Positions 1 through 12,330 of a DNA stretch of 64,000 nucleotides are shown one piece after another; positions within the stretch are counted from its first letter, which is position 1, and each line of letters opens with the position of its first letter. The DNA is from Panorpa germanica. Lineage: Eukaryota > Arthropoda > Insecta > Mecoptera > Panorpidae. A program made the translations under genes and the position numbers. The stretch spans positions 11,408,001 through 11,472,000 of the forward strand of contig OY783209.1 of assembly GCA_963678705.1 (NCBI GenBank). The letters run 5' to 3'. The notes below the pieces were generated by a model. It saw only the letters and a list, made by a program, of their open reading frames with translations, searched no databases and was not told the origin of the DNA.

Positions 1-445
1 CGCTAGAAATGGTCGGCCATATTTGTATGACGTGAAATGCATTTTAACGTCAGTTATTTGTTGAGTAGGTCAGTGCTGTGGTATTGTTTTGTAGCTGTTT
101 GTAGTCAAATAATCAAGTCAAGTCAAAGAATAATAAGTTTTTATTTTATTTAACCCTGTTACGGCAGACATAATATTGGAATTGTATTATTCCTTGAAAT
201 AGGTGTAAATAATATTTGATATTTTGATATATAAATACATATAGCAGAGATTTATGAGCTTGGCAGCGGTTGTGATGTCACATGCATTAATAATTAAAGA
301 GACAAAATGACTTTATTAATTGTTAATATCTCTTAACATATAAGAAGTTATTAAAAAATAATTGAACATTTGAGGTTCTAGTAACCCACTTTATCAATAT
401 ATAGTACACTCTTATAGAAATTAAGACATAGGGCACAAGCCCATT
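1..445 (+). mobile_element. MITE family A, copy 1 (cut by window start)
   Basis: This is the right part of a short element found seven times in the window. The left end lies outside the window. It ends in GGGCACAAGCCCATT, the terminal inverted repeat of the family with one substitution. It is a short-form copy: it lacks both the GGTAACCTTAC block and the roughly 30-bp block after the TGTGATGTCACATGCA motif. It encodes no protein, so it is a non-autonomous element. Confidence 0.85.
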
Positions 446-2868
446 ATAAATCCTTTTAATTAATATTTTATGACGCTATAGCTTTGACGTTTAATTCTGC
501 TTTTTTTTTACACTTCTGTTGTTTAACAGTGATGGTAGAAGGTGGAGAGAGATGGTAGAAATTTTTGTGTGGAAGAAGGTGAGGAAAGAATGGCGTCATG
601 TAGTGGATCATATTGTAATTTTTTTTAACTTTTTAATTTTACGAAGAAAAAAAATGACTAGTTCAGTCGTTGATAACTTTTATAATATTGCGAATTGAAT
701 AAACATAAATGAATATTTGAGGTTTCGATACAGTGCAGTTTTATATAAATGCAGTTATGAAATCGTGAAAGGAATCGTCTTCTTTTCACAGCTGTCATCA
801 AAATATTTTTTAGTGTTATATTCTAACATGTCAGTCACCCTCTTAATTTGCATTAGTATATTGTCATCACTCCGATGCTGTGATTTCAACATCGCAACAT
901 CATCTGGCAATTCCCTGGTCTACGATTATTAACAACGCACTTCCACCATGAACAGATAAACTCTCTCACATTCTAGAGCTCTCTTTGCGGTGAACATTAT
1001 GTTTAATTTTTAATTGTTTTATTGGCAGTTAGCGTGGAAATTATTACGCAATAAATAGACCTACGAGATATCAGTCATGCTTTAGCTTTTAATTCTTGCA
1101 TCTCATATGCAGCAATCAGACCTTTGTTGGCTTTGAATTATAAAGCTAGTTTATTGTCATTTGAAATCATAAACTCATACATTGTTATTTATGGGTAATG
1201 TTTATTACTTCAATTTGATTAAAATTATTGTTTTATGAATACAAATTGACATAGTAGTGATTAAAATAACAATAATTGACAGATCCGCATTAGGATATAG
1301 ATTTAAGAATATCACTAGAAATAAATATAATAAAACAACGACTGTGTATGTAGCAGTCGTGTAGCATACAATGTGACGACATGATATGAAGCAGAAGTAG
1401 GTGGAAAAGGAGGGAATTAAGGGATGAGAAGTAGAGAATTGCAGCCGACAAGTGGGTATAGTAGCTAGTAGCTTATCGAAAAACAATGTATTGCAGTTTT
1501 ATAGAATTCTAAAGTTTGTAGAAAGTGCCGGGAAACCAGAAAACCTGTTGCAAGGAAATTCGATTTGTCGAAGCTTGTTCAACTGTGTTATATTATATGT
1601 CGAAGTCAAAAGAAAGGGATGGATATAGATAAATGTGTTAAGAGAGAGAGGATAGAAAAATATTGTGCTGTTGTATATTATAACAAGTGGTTTTAAGTTG
1701 TAAAATATGTCTTAGTAAGCTGCTTAGTGAGAAAAAGTTGTTTATATCTTGTTAGATTACAATTAAACTCATTATATTAGCTATTAAGAACATACATTGA
1801 ACCTTTGCAGCAGTAATGACAACGATTAAGGACCGTCCAGATACATTCATGAAGGGTTTAAGCTCAAAATTGAAATATTTTTAAATTTTCATTGAAGTGC
1901 CCTACTTTGCAGTGACGTAGCTCCTTTCCTGTAAGACACACAAAAAAATGTTGTACCCAAAACTTATGGGGAATTGAGTCCTCTATAAGTTTGAAAATAA
2001 CTATTTTTATCATAGGATGCACCAGTAACGAAATATTGCCAATAAACCGTATTTGACCGCTGGGCGCCGTTACACCTGTGGTAACGGCGCTCGTTGAAGT
2101 CACTACGGTATTTTCGAGGAGACACACTTGAGCTGTACCTATCGTAGATTTTATTGAACTTTTCAATTTATTTTTATCACAAATATCAAATGCGATTAGT
2201 AAATTATTAAAAGTGGCGTTCTTTTCAATTCTCAATTAACTGAGTGTAATTAGAAACGTGTGTTTCTCACATTGTAACAAACATAGGTCGAAAAAAGCTA
2301 AGGCTGCACTGCGAAACAGGAGACTACTGTGTATCATTGACAGAATTCCAAACCGTAGAACAAATACTACATTTTAAAGTCAATTATCAAAATGATTTGC
2401 TACTTTACCAGTTTCTATATAAAACACAATACAAAAAGAACAAGTTTACAACAACTGTGAACACTTTATTTATATCGCATTTTCACGGCTCGTTGGAATT
2501 CAATCGTGACGCAACGTGTCAAAATCCTGGTATCAGGGCATTCATCCCTTTAAATCAGCTATTGAGCTGCAGCCGGCGAGAAATCAGATCAGGTAAACCA
2601 TAAACCTGGCAGCAGATGGTGTCAATAGGTGAATGCAAACAACGGTGAACGACGTGTACGCCGAGATGGTGATGCACCCCACGTGCACAAGTATATGTCA
2701 ACCCCCGTACGTCGATTGTAGCGTCCCCGTGCGTCGCGGTGGATTCAGCACAAAGCGCGACAATTACCTACCCCAATCATGGGGATGAAAATGAGATGCG
2801 TCAGTGATGGTCGTTGATAGGTCATGAATATGATATACTTTTAACGTAGAAACATCGTTATATAAGGT
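446..2868. other. No gene recognised; A+T-rich spacer
   Basis: Only short, compositionally random open frames occur. A 123-codon minus-strand frame (2235 to 1864) opens with TTG and resembles no family I know. The sequence around 2570-2790 is clearly richer in G+C than its surroundings, with several CACGTG/ACGT words. It may be regulatory, but nothing proves it. Confidence 0.5.
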
Positions 2869-2869
2869 C

Positions 2870-3110
2870 CGGTATAAAGCGACTATAGTGTAAAAAAATA
2901 ACGTCTAAACGAGCCGAATTTTTAGACCTATCCTGATCCTAAAAGGAATCCTTTACTCCTCTTTTCATACTAAATACAGTAAAGTAAACCTCGTCTGGTC
3001 CTAAACATTATTATATGACCCTCCTTAGTCCTAAAGGAAATCATGATCCTATCGTCTTATGTAGTCAAACTCTGTAACCCTTTTCTAAACCTAAGATGGT
3101 CGCTATACCG
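2870..3110. repeat. Weak inverted-repeat element (possible MITE)
   Basis: CGGTATAAAGCGAC at 2870-2883 is matched in inverted orientation by GGTCGCTATACCG at 3098-3110, with a 2-base indel. The enclosed 240 bp contain repeated CCTAAA/GGAATC words and no frame. This looks like a degraded non-autonomous DNA transposon, but the arms are short and chance pairing is possible. Confidence 0.3.
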
Positions 3111-3789
3111 TTGATTGATTTCCTAATAAAACCTTATAAGGAATTAATAGATTGGCATTGACTACCGAAAGGAAGTGTTGGTAACAGATTGTTTCACCAC
3201 ATAATTTGATTCTCTCATTAAATATAGTTATGGATTGCTATATCGACCAAATTTTTGTATGCATTTTGTAATTATCATGTTACTATGCGATAATGATTCT
3301 AGTCTTTATCTTGTTGTGAAACGGAAACCACAATTAAATCAATAAGAAGAAGAAAGGAATTTAGATGAATCAAAATACATTTCTTCATTAACCGCCTAAT
3401 AATATAATTCTATGTAAAATTGCGAGGGCACTGGGATATTACACATTTACATGAGGGTTCACGAAAGACATATTGTGTCCTGCCACAATTTAGTTTCTAG
3501 GGACCCCCTCTGGTGAAACGTGGCACAACAGTTTAAACGTTTCTAAATATGCGAAATAATGAAATTCGCAAAATAACAACTGCATGCATGAACAAATAGA
3601 AAAAAACAAAATATTTAATATACATCAACTTTCAAAAGTTATTAGCACTTAAACAGCATATATACATTTATAAACATTTATAATATATAATTCATAATTT
3701 ACAACTTATAAACATACTACAAAATATTTGTTTAGCAATTGAAATTTGTTAATGCGTCAATTATTCTCAGAATTACTATAAAACTGTAC

Positions 3790-4397
3790 TCTATACAATT
3801 ATTTTTTAATAACTTCTTATATTTTAGAAGATATTAGCAATTAAAAAAATTAAATAGCTAAATATTGACGGAGATATAGCAATTAAAAGTTTAAATTGTA
3901 GTTTTAGCGCTAGAAATGGTCGACCATATTTGTATGACGTGAAATGCATGTTAACGTCAGTTATTTGTTGAGTAGGTCAGTGCTGTGGTAATGTTCTGTA
4001 GCTGTTAGTAGTCAAATAATCAAGTCAAATCAAAGAATAATAAGTTTTTATATTATTTAACCTTGCTAAGGCAGACATACTATTTAAATTTGATTATTCT
4101 TTGAAATAGCTGTAAATAATATTTGATATTTTGATATATAAATACATATAGCAGAGATTTATGAGCTGTAAGGTTGGTAACCTTACACAAGGATTGTGAT
4201 GTCACATGCACTTGGAATGTGTACAACATTGAATCCCTTTAATAATTAAAGAGACAAAATGACTTTTTTAATTGCTAATATCTCTTAACATATAAGGAGT
4301 TATTAAAAAATAATTGGACATTTGAGGTTCTAGTAACCCACTTTATCAATATATGGTACACTTTTATAGAAATTAAGACATAGGACACAAGCCCATT
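3790..4397 (+). mobile_element. MITE family A, copy 2 (rearranged left end)
   Basis: From about 3850 the sequence follows the family consensus in the same orientation as copy 1, ending in GGACACAAGCCCATT. It is a long-form copy (GGTAACCTTACACAAGG present). The normal left end is missing. In its place, 3795-3850 carries a piece of the element's other end in inverted orientation (TTATTTTTTAATAACTTCTT and following). This indicates a nested insertion or an internal inversion. Confidence 0.8.
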
Positions 4398-7135
4398 ATT
4401 TCTAGTAGCGATTTTCAGTATAGATTCAGTATAGATTTCACACTATGTTGTCATCTCGCTCTATTCTAAATAATAACGCATCGTCTATTTTATTTGTTCT
4501 TATCACGTTAGGAGCATATCGTACTTAGAACAGTCACAATCTGGTTTTCATGGAGTCCATAACTGAATAGAAATCACAACTACGGCTAAACCGCACACCG
4601 GCAAATATTTAAAATCACATTTAACCTACTGCAGATCGCACCGCCCGAATTATTTATTTATGTTTATTGAAACAGCACACGCATTCTAGTGATATCTACA
4701 CTACGCGATTTTTACAAGTTTTAGTAAGTGTAACACAAAATAAATGAGCTCTTACATAGAATCCCTTGACCACCATTGATATTAAAAGGGTAAGTGACGT
4801 AACACGGCATCTACACTGCGCGCTACATATTTGCTTGCACAATGGCATGAACCTGGCTTTGCAGATTGCACACACTGTACCCTACACACACACACATGCA
4901 TACATTTACGTTTGGCTCGTGGCAAATTTAAAGGGACCAATTCTATTGTTCGATTTAAAATTTAAAATACCCCGTGCATGACATATGCGATGATGTTTAT
5001 GAACGTGTTACAACTTCCCCTTACCCTTCTCTTCACCCTGGCTATTATATAAATTTTCATTCTGTTATTTTATGTCTTTTTTGTTCGTGAGTTTTCAATT
5101 TATAGAAAGATTAAAAGATTACTAATTAAATTATGATTATACTTGAGAAAATGGATTAAGACTTATTAGAAATGTAATTACATATATTTTTTGATTAATT
5201 GATCTATTTTTTTATTACACTGTTAATAAAAAATAACTCAATAAATTATAATTTTTAACTTTATTGACTAACTAGAGATGTGTACTAAATTATGAATAAA
5301 TGTTGAACAGGTATAATAAATTTTCTATACAATCCCTACAACGCGTTTCTATCAGATATTATTTACAATTTGAAAGTAATTTATTTGGACGAACGCTGTA
5401 TGGTGCCGATTTGGTATTAAAGATTGCAAAGGTTAGAAATCTCTCCAATATGTTAGGTAAATTAAAACGAATTCCAAGACAAGGTGACATTTCAATTCAA
5501 CAACATATGGCGAACATATTTCATCTTTAAAACTAAAACTGAAAAAGTAAAACGTGTAATAAAATAATTTCAAAGTGAAGGACGTGACAAATTAAAATAA
5601 GGAAGGCAAAGGTATTAGATAGTTTTATGGATGCGTACAAATATTCTTACAGTACTGCTTTATTATGCGGTTTACTAAATCCAGATGTGTTCAAGCATGT
5701 AGAATGTCGAATTGTACAGTTAGTCAAGTTAGAATGATTGACTTTCTAATGAGATTTAAATTATAAAACGAAATGAAATCTTCAAAAATTTAAAAAGGAA
5801 AATATATTATTTTTAAGGTGAAACATTACTTCGTGGTTCTATAGTTAAATGTAGATGGTAATAGTGTAGTAAAATGACAATGGATTTGGAACTATATACT
5901 CCATGTTTTCAAATATAAAAACATTAATTCAATTTCAGTTGTTTCTTTTGAATAAGGAACACCTTAGATCTGAATAATTTTCATTTTGAATGTATTTTAC
6001 TATACATGAGAAGGGTGTACAGCGTCGGCGTCGGCGTCCCGACGACCACCGTCCAAATATGCTTACATCAAATTTATCAAACACCAGATGCGAACATTTT
6101 GATGAGATTTAAAAACTGCATCACTATATGTCACTGCGTTATAGGGGTTGATATTTCCTCGCCTAAGGTTACGGTGAGAGATAATTCACCACGTGCAAAT
6201 TTGCTCCCGGTATATTTCTATCTCTGTCTCACCAATATCTAACTCGTCTATTTCCTAATCGAGTGCAATGTTGAATTTGGTAACCGATGATACCTTTCCC
6301 ATTTATTTAAAAATAGAGGTATAGTATAGTATGTTGCTTATTAATTTCCCCTGCGTTCTATTCGCAGTGTAGTATTTTCATATTTGGGGACAATCTTTTG
6401 TTAAGTGCACACTATGTGCACAAGTCATCCCTCATGAATGTGCTGCTGTGCCATTGGGGTGCTACCCCACCGGACAGGGGTCCCGTCACATGTGCGGGAA
6501 GGTGTTAAGGTTGAAATGTTAGATTTCTAACTGGAATTAAATACCTAACTGTCGGTATCATAACCGAGACCTTTAAAGCTCGGTCATTTCATAAAGATCA
6601 TCCTGCCAAATGGAAAGACGTCACTCCAAATGGAAGGTAGTGAAGCCCCGCCCATACTTATTTCAACACAGACTTAGAAAAAATATATTATTATTTTATC
6701 ATTAAAAATACAAATATTTCTAAATAAATTCCTAAATTACTAATTAATTTTATCTATTTAGCTAGCCAAATAATTGCGAAACTATTTTTAATTTAATGAA
6801 TCATGAAATTCCGAAACATGACTTGGCCAATTCGGTTATAAGCATGTCTTAAGTTCTAGAAATGTGTTCTATATTTGGTAAAATTGACTTCACGACCTTA
6901 AAGAGTTGCAACACAATAAAGAAAAAGCAACTCTTTAAACGTCACAAATTCTATATTCATTCAATCATCTGTTTCTGTTAAAAGATGATTTTTTAAATTT
7001 TAAAATGTCAGATTTCATCTTGCAACACTGTAAAACCATAAAACAAATTTGCCCCAAGTTAAAAATAGAAAATCAGAGCTCTAACAATTCTATCGTAGGT
7101 GAGCGAGCATTACGTTTAGGTAAATAAACGACCAT
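4398..7135. other. No gene recognised; spacer
   Basis: I see no frame with coding character. A G+C-richer patch at about 6420-6650 (CCCCACCGGACAGGGGTCCC and two AAATGGAA words next to CGTCACTC/GACGTCAC) stands out from the A+T-rich background and may be an old repeat remnant. The 6006-6242 frame begins in a short GTCGGC repeat and does not look like a known protein. Confidence 0.45.
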
Positions 7136-7294
7136 ATGGCTGCAATGGTCCTGCCCCATGTGCAACGCTGGAGAACAAATCCACTTGAGCTGGAATACCT
7201 TGCCACGTATGTGGAGATCGCCGTATGCATGCTGGAGGCAATAGAGCAGGGATGCCCTGCAGCAGGTCCTATGACCCTTCAGATAGACAGTTGA
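7136..7294 (+). other. 52-codon ORF with coding-like composition, unidentified
   Basis: ATG at 7136 opens a 52-residue frame ending in TGA at 7292-7294. Its composition (RWRTNPLELEYLATYVEIAV, then MLEAIEQGCP) is protein-like and much more G+C-rich than the flanks. I do not recognise the family. It could be the 3' end of a decayed transposon ORF, a terminal exon of an unseen gene, or an exapted fragment. No clear partner exon or promoter is visible. Confidence 0.3.
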
Positions 7295-7631
7295 CTAAAT
7301 TTCGCTTTCATATCTTACAATTATTATATCTCTCTATTAATCAAATTTAAATCTTACGTAATACCTTACAAATTACACCTTAGATGTATCGTGAAAAGGA
7401 AATATAACGTCGATTACTTACTTCTTGTGTGACGTCACGTGCAGAGTTAATATAAGCGGTGAAACTAAATAGTATGTTAGATACTAACTTTTAGATGTTT
7501 AAAAAGTTAAACGTTTTCATTTCTTTTATTTATTTATATTATTGTACAACATATTAAGTTTATTGTGTAAAAATTTGAAGTCGATTGGAGTAAAACTGTC
7601 GGAGATATAGAGTTTTAAGTCTTCACCTCTC

Positions 7632-7975
7632 TGGTCTGCAGAGTCGGTGCCATCTCTAGCTCAAAATCTACTGGACCGACTCTTTTGCACACTCTTTCTT
7701 TACATAAATGCCGAGATAACGCTGTCAAGTTTTTTTTTATTTTTTTATTTTAACGTATTTTAAAATAACAAAGTTTCATGAAAAATCGGTATTTTGACTT
7801 TTAAGTGCTGTAAAAAATTGAAAAATTAATAAAACAAGAAAGACTCGACAGCGTTACCTGAAGAAACTTATCAACTAATAAAATCATTTTGGATTTTCGA
7901 TTTCAGAAAATCCAGTGATGAGCTATGAGTGGCACCGCAATGTTACTTTTTTTTGTGACGTCTGCGGAGATTCGC
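7632..7975. repeat. Imperfect inverted-repeat (foldback-like) element
   Basis: The left arm (about 7632-7740: GGTCTGCAGAGTCGGTGCC and later GATAACGCTGTCAAG) pairs with a right arm (about 7841-7975: GACAGCGTTACC and later GTGGCACCGC and ACGTCTGCGGAGA). The pairing has several gaps. There is no coding frame. This is probably a decayed non-autonomous DNA element. Confidence 0.45.
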
Positions 7976-8843
7976 TGTCAATGACTCATTTCTTGATATT
8001 TATTTATGAAAATTTCACAAAGTATTCTTCAAATGTCATTTTATCATGTAGTAATTATAGAAATAATTATATATTAACTGTGTAGTCAAAAAACATTATC
8101 GAAAATATGCTTCTTTTTTATCGCTTTAACCTTAAGTACGCCCGCAATGGACGGTGACCCTATTTATGAAATCCCTGCTACAACCTACTCCTGCATGTTA
8201 TACATGTAACCAGCGCCTCAGGCTGAGCTTTGGGCTTCAATGAATCCCTAGGTTGTACTTCAGTTCCCCTGGTTTTTGTTATGTTTTATGAAAAATATAT
8301 TTATAAACTGAACGTAAAGTATGAGTACAAAGTCTTTGTAAGTGTGTGACCAGAGACCAGACCACATATGTGCCCGTATGTCACGTGACTCCTCGTGGTA
8401 CTGGATGCAGTAGGTTTTTAAATATTCCTTTCTGAGATTAGCTCCCACAATGCAATGCGTTTATTTTGAACAAAGGTGTGTTTAATGGATTGGGTTCGTT
8501 ATGCTAGCGTTAAAAAATCCATTTATTTAATGACACTTGCTACTAAATATAGATTCGGATTTACAGTGTGAATGTATATTTATATATGTTGAATAAAACT
8601 TAATGGGCACAAAGAAAGTTAAATGAATTTTTGTTTAAGTTCATTTTGATGAGGATGCGAGCATACAAAGATTTGTCGAGTAATGTTTATTTTATTACTA
8701 AATATATATTTAATATGAATTTTACTATTAGGACTAATAGGACTAATTTATAAATAATTCTTAACAACATATATTTATGACCCACATTTTCTAATAAAAG
8801 TAATCTTAGTCTTTGTAGATACATATCACTTACTCTGTTTATT

Positions 8844-9344
8844 AAGGGCGTCCGCACAAGACGCGACTGGTTGCAAACCTTAGCCCCGAATCTGCCCGAA
8901 GCGAATGTGATTACAACTGTTGTTAGTGAGTGAGATAAAACAGTGTATGCGAGTGAGATAAAACACGAGAAAGGCACACAAGTTGGCTGATTGCAAACTA
9001 AACGCGAAACGAAGTTTTCAACGAAAACGAGCACGAGCCATGTCGAGCCGTGTATCTTGACTCTATAGAATTTTTAACAATAGCAAAACAGGGGACTCTA
9101 TTGTGTTATATTTGATTGTATGTATGTATTTATATATTTTTCAATAGTATTCGTAAACATCTCTGTTGATGAAACCAACAATGCCGTGCGACTCAATCAG
9201 CTTAGTTACGTTCGTGCCGTGTGTTTTATCTCACTCGTAAACACGTTCGTTCTTTTACTAACAACACAGTTGTAATCACATTCTGTTCGAGCAGATTCGG
9301 GCTAAGGTTTGCAACCAGTAGCGTCGTGTGCTGACGCGCTAAGG
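8844..9344. mobile_element. Palindromic MITE with ~160-bp inverted arms
   Basis: The left arm (8844-9010) and right arm (9180-9344) are reverse complements over most of their length. Shared blocks include ACTGGTTGCAAACCTTAGCC, AATGTGATTACAACTG and GAGTGAGATAAAACAC. They are separated by about 170 bp of A+T-rich sequence. The outer ends (GGGCGTCCGCAC / GTGCTGACGCGC) are less well matched. There is no coding capacity, and no unambiguous target duplication could be read at the edges. Confidence 0.7.
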
Positions 9345-11600
9345 CTACTATAAATTTCTTTCAAACTTGCCTTGGTTTAGGGCCTGCTAAACTTTCTAAG
9401 TCCTTGGCAACATCAACCAATTTTGATTAATATCCTTCCAAGATTTATTAGTATTAACAAAAACTAAAAGAATATATTAACTGTCTTACCTTTCTGAATA
9501 ATAACGCACCATCTGCCCAATTTTTGACAGCTCAATCGGAACTAAAGTAAAATTTAAGTAACCTCACGAAAAAATAATAAAAGCAAGTTTTTTTTATTTC
9601 TTAAAACATGTGTTTGTTAAATTTATTCTTCGCAATATTCCTGTTTTAGTTCCTGTCTTCCAGGATTTGAATAAAACAAGGAACGACATGAGCCAGGTGG
9701 TTAACTATGAGGTAAACATTTGTAAGCTGTTAAAACTACAAGGACCTTATTTATTAACTTGTTTATACATCGCTGTATTGTTCATAGTGTACCTACACTA
9801 CAATGTTTATCTTCAAAACAATCTGTATATTGAGCAGTATTGAAATAATCAGCTTTAACTTGTGGTTGTTTATCTGTTTATTTATTGACTAAGGTTTTTA
9901 TCTGCATCTACGTAAATGAATATTTAAATATTTTACAAAATTTTTATTTTTACTTCCGATTATCATTTTAAATTTATTTTCAACCAAAATTAGTTGTACC
10001 TAGTCTTCTACATCCAGTACTGGATTAACCCTTAACCAGAGGTTCTCAAAATTATCAATATCGATATATTAGGGATCGACACCAATGTTAATTTAAGCCT
10101 GATGTTAGCAACAATACTATGGGTCAATTAAAAATGATAATTTTCAAAGGTATCGGTTAAAAAAAGCTCGACGATTTCTACAAACCAACGGGATCAAAGA
10201 CATTATTAAAAATGTTTTAACATTTGCTTTTTTGCGATTTTAGTCAATAAGTTTAATTTCCCTCGTATCGAACAGCTGGTCGTTTCTCAATGACAATTTG
10301 TTTAAATAATCCAGGTCTAAGCAAACTTCGCAATGCATTTGTATGATTTTCACTGCAACACAATTTGGCAATTTATAGTTGTAATAAAGTCAGTGTAATT
10401 CATTGCAAATGTAATCACAATTAGTTGCTCTACTGACCTAAGTTCAAATGTAAAAGCTCATCTGAGACAAACGTTGCTCCGCTCGTAAAATTGTGCGATC
10501 ATAAGTCATCTAATTACATTGGGCAATGAATTAGGTTCATTTACAGATTGACTTTCTATAAATTTACGAATGAATACAGTAAATATATCTTCTAATTATT
10601 TCTAGTAGAGAAAATCAGAGAATTGGGGGCGGGAAAATACCGAGAATCGCCACGACGAAGAGGCAATCGGCTAATGTCGCTAAAGCAAGCACGCTTTCTT
10701 GATATCAGAGGTATGGCTAGTATCAACCTACGCGTCCTGCCTCTCAAAGATTCACTGTATCTCTATCCTATTCAAACATACAACAAAATAACTGAAACTT
10801 TCTCTATATTTTGTTTCATTCTAACATTACTAGTGACGTATTAGGTTACGCCCCCTGATATAGGTGGCAGTACTCGGTAGAACACGTTGGGCTTCGTCTA
10901 TTATACACCACACGGAATAACACCGTGCATTATATTTTGTCAGAATGTACCTTACAGCGTGGGTTATATTATCTGAGTGTGCAAGGGAGATAGAATGAGT
11001 GAAATGTAGGGACAAGTAGAGTCGTTGAAAACTGAAAACAGAGAGATGCTATGTGTAGAGCTTGTATGTACCATAAAGTTCAGACCTCGCGAAACGGTCG
11101 CACGTAACGGATCGTCGTTCGGCACTCGTTCTGTTTGATTCGAGATATTTCGTTAAAGTTCGCTCTGATATTCCGCGTATAGAGCGCGTGTGTTACACCA
11201 ACATATCCCAACGCTCCGACGCTCGAACTAGAGTCCTGAAGTAGAGTCGTGAGTCGTGGGTTTAGTAGGCAGTAGTGAATAGTCGGCCATGGTAGCACGG
11301 AGTGAGAGCATGTTTGGGTGCTATGACAGTTATTCGTACCGTCTTTGGAGTTTGGCCAATGTGTGGAGCAGTACCTGCCACTGTGAGTAAGCAAACTACA
11401 CGCTCATAAGCTCCTTGCATCAAAATACCTATTTGCTTTGCTTTTTTTTTGCTTATTTTTTCGAACATTTTATTATTGTTGTTGTTTTTTTTGTGAATTT
11501 TTAATGAATTATTCTTTGTGTTTATTTATTGTGAAAAGTGTCCGTTACGAAGAACTAGACTAGAACTCGTCGGCAGCTTTAATTAATTTGTGTTCGTGAA
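9345..11600. other. zfh1 upstream region; no firm gene
   Basis: This is A+T-rich spacer with two more G+C-rich stretches, 10620-10750 and 11040-11400, the latter just before the presumed zfh1 5' region. Two short candidate exons are visible, though neither is proven. One is 9662-9709, which follows a pyrimidine tract ending TTCCAG and precedes GTAAAC. The other is 10674-10710, which starts ATGTCGCTA and ends before GTATGG. Overlapping minus-strand frames at 11080-11468 are low-complexity and look like shadows of the G+C-rich stretch. Confidence 0.4.
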
Positions 11601-11686
11601 GTTTTATTATTTTTAATTGACTCAATACATTAAACATATTATACGAGTGCGTGTTTTTAAACGAGAGGCCTTCATTTCTCTTAGCA

Positions 11687-11692
11687 TCAGTT
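11687..11692 (+). promoter_or_regulatory. Candidate initiator (TCAGTT) for zfh1
   Basis: TCAGTT matches the arthropod initiator consensus and lies about 275 bp upstream of the candidate zfh1 first coding ATG. The following sequence has DPE-like words (AGTCG), but about two bases off the usual spacing. No TATA box is placed correctly. This is an inference from motif and position only. Confidence 0.25.
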
Positions 11693-11961
11693 CACAAGTT
11701 CATAGGTCGTCTTAGTCGACCTCTGAAAGATCGCACACGTGTTCTTTAGACGTATTAAGTTCACTGTACTTAATTTTAATTAATCAACAGTATACAGACA
11801 AACTTTTTGTGTTTTTACGTTACATGTGATAAGACTGAATTTAGTTTTTTTTTAAATTAGTGCAATCTTTAGTTTTGTGATTTGTTTTTTTTACCTATGA
11901 GTCACATCTTACTCTGAAACGATTTGTGCAGCTTCCACGGGTACAGAATTCGCTCGAGACA

Positions 11962-11986
11962 ATGCAACCGATGATGCCATCATATA
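11962..11986 (+). CDS. zfh1: Candidate first coding exon of zfh1 (long form)
   Basis: ATG CAA CCG ATG ATG CCA TCA TAT A is followed directly by the donor GTATGA. It leaves one base, which is exactly the phase needed by the exon at 15872 (two bases complete the codon). This would give an 8-residue N-terminus MQPMMPSY before [10 protein letters not shown]. The exon follows a long T-rich leader with no better ATG. Short ATG-to-donor stretches with matching phase arise easily by chance, and another phase-compatible candidate lies at 10674-10710, so the start is tentative. Confidence 0.35.
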
Positions 11987-12330
11987 GTATGACACTTTTT
12001 TTATTATTTTATTTTTATTATTTACCTGAAAATACACATTTTTTAAATGATTTTTTTATATATAATTTTTGTTTTTAACGTTACTACAGTTTTTGTTTTT
12101 AAAACCTGATCATTCCTTAATTAAGTACCTTAGTTTTTTTTTCTATAAATAAATAAAATAATTTCATCTACAACTTTTTGTGAGTACCATTTATTTAAAT
12201 AATAATATATATTTATAATTCTCAAAACATAATTTATCACATTGGAATACCTGTTGTTATGTTTTTGATGTTTACCTATTACAAAAAAAAAACAAAATCT
12301 TACTTCCATTGATAAATGTTAAGCTCCTCC

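Noticed and set aside
1864-2235. 123-codon minus-strand open frame
   Set aside because: It opens with TTG, has no splice or promoter context, and no recognisable domain.
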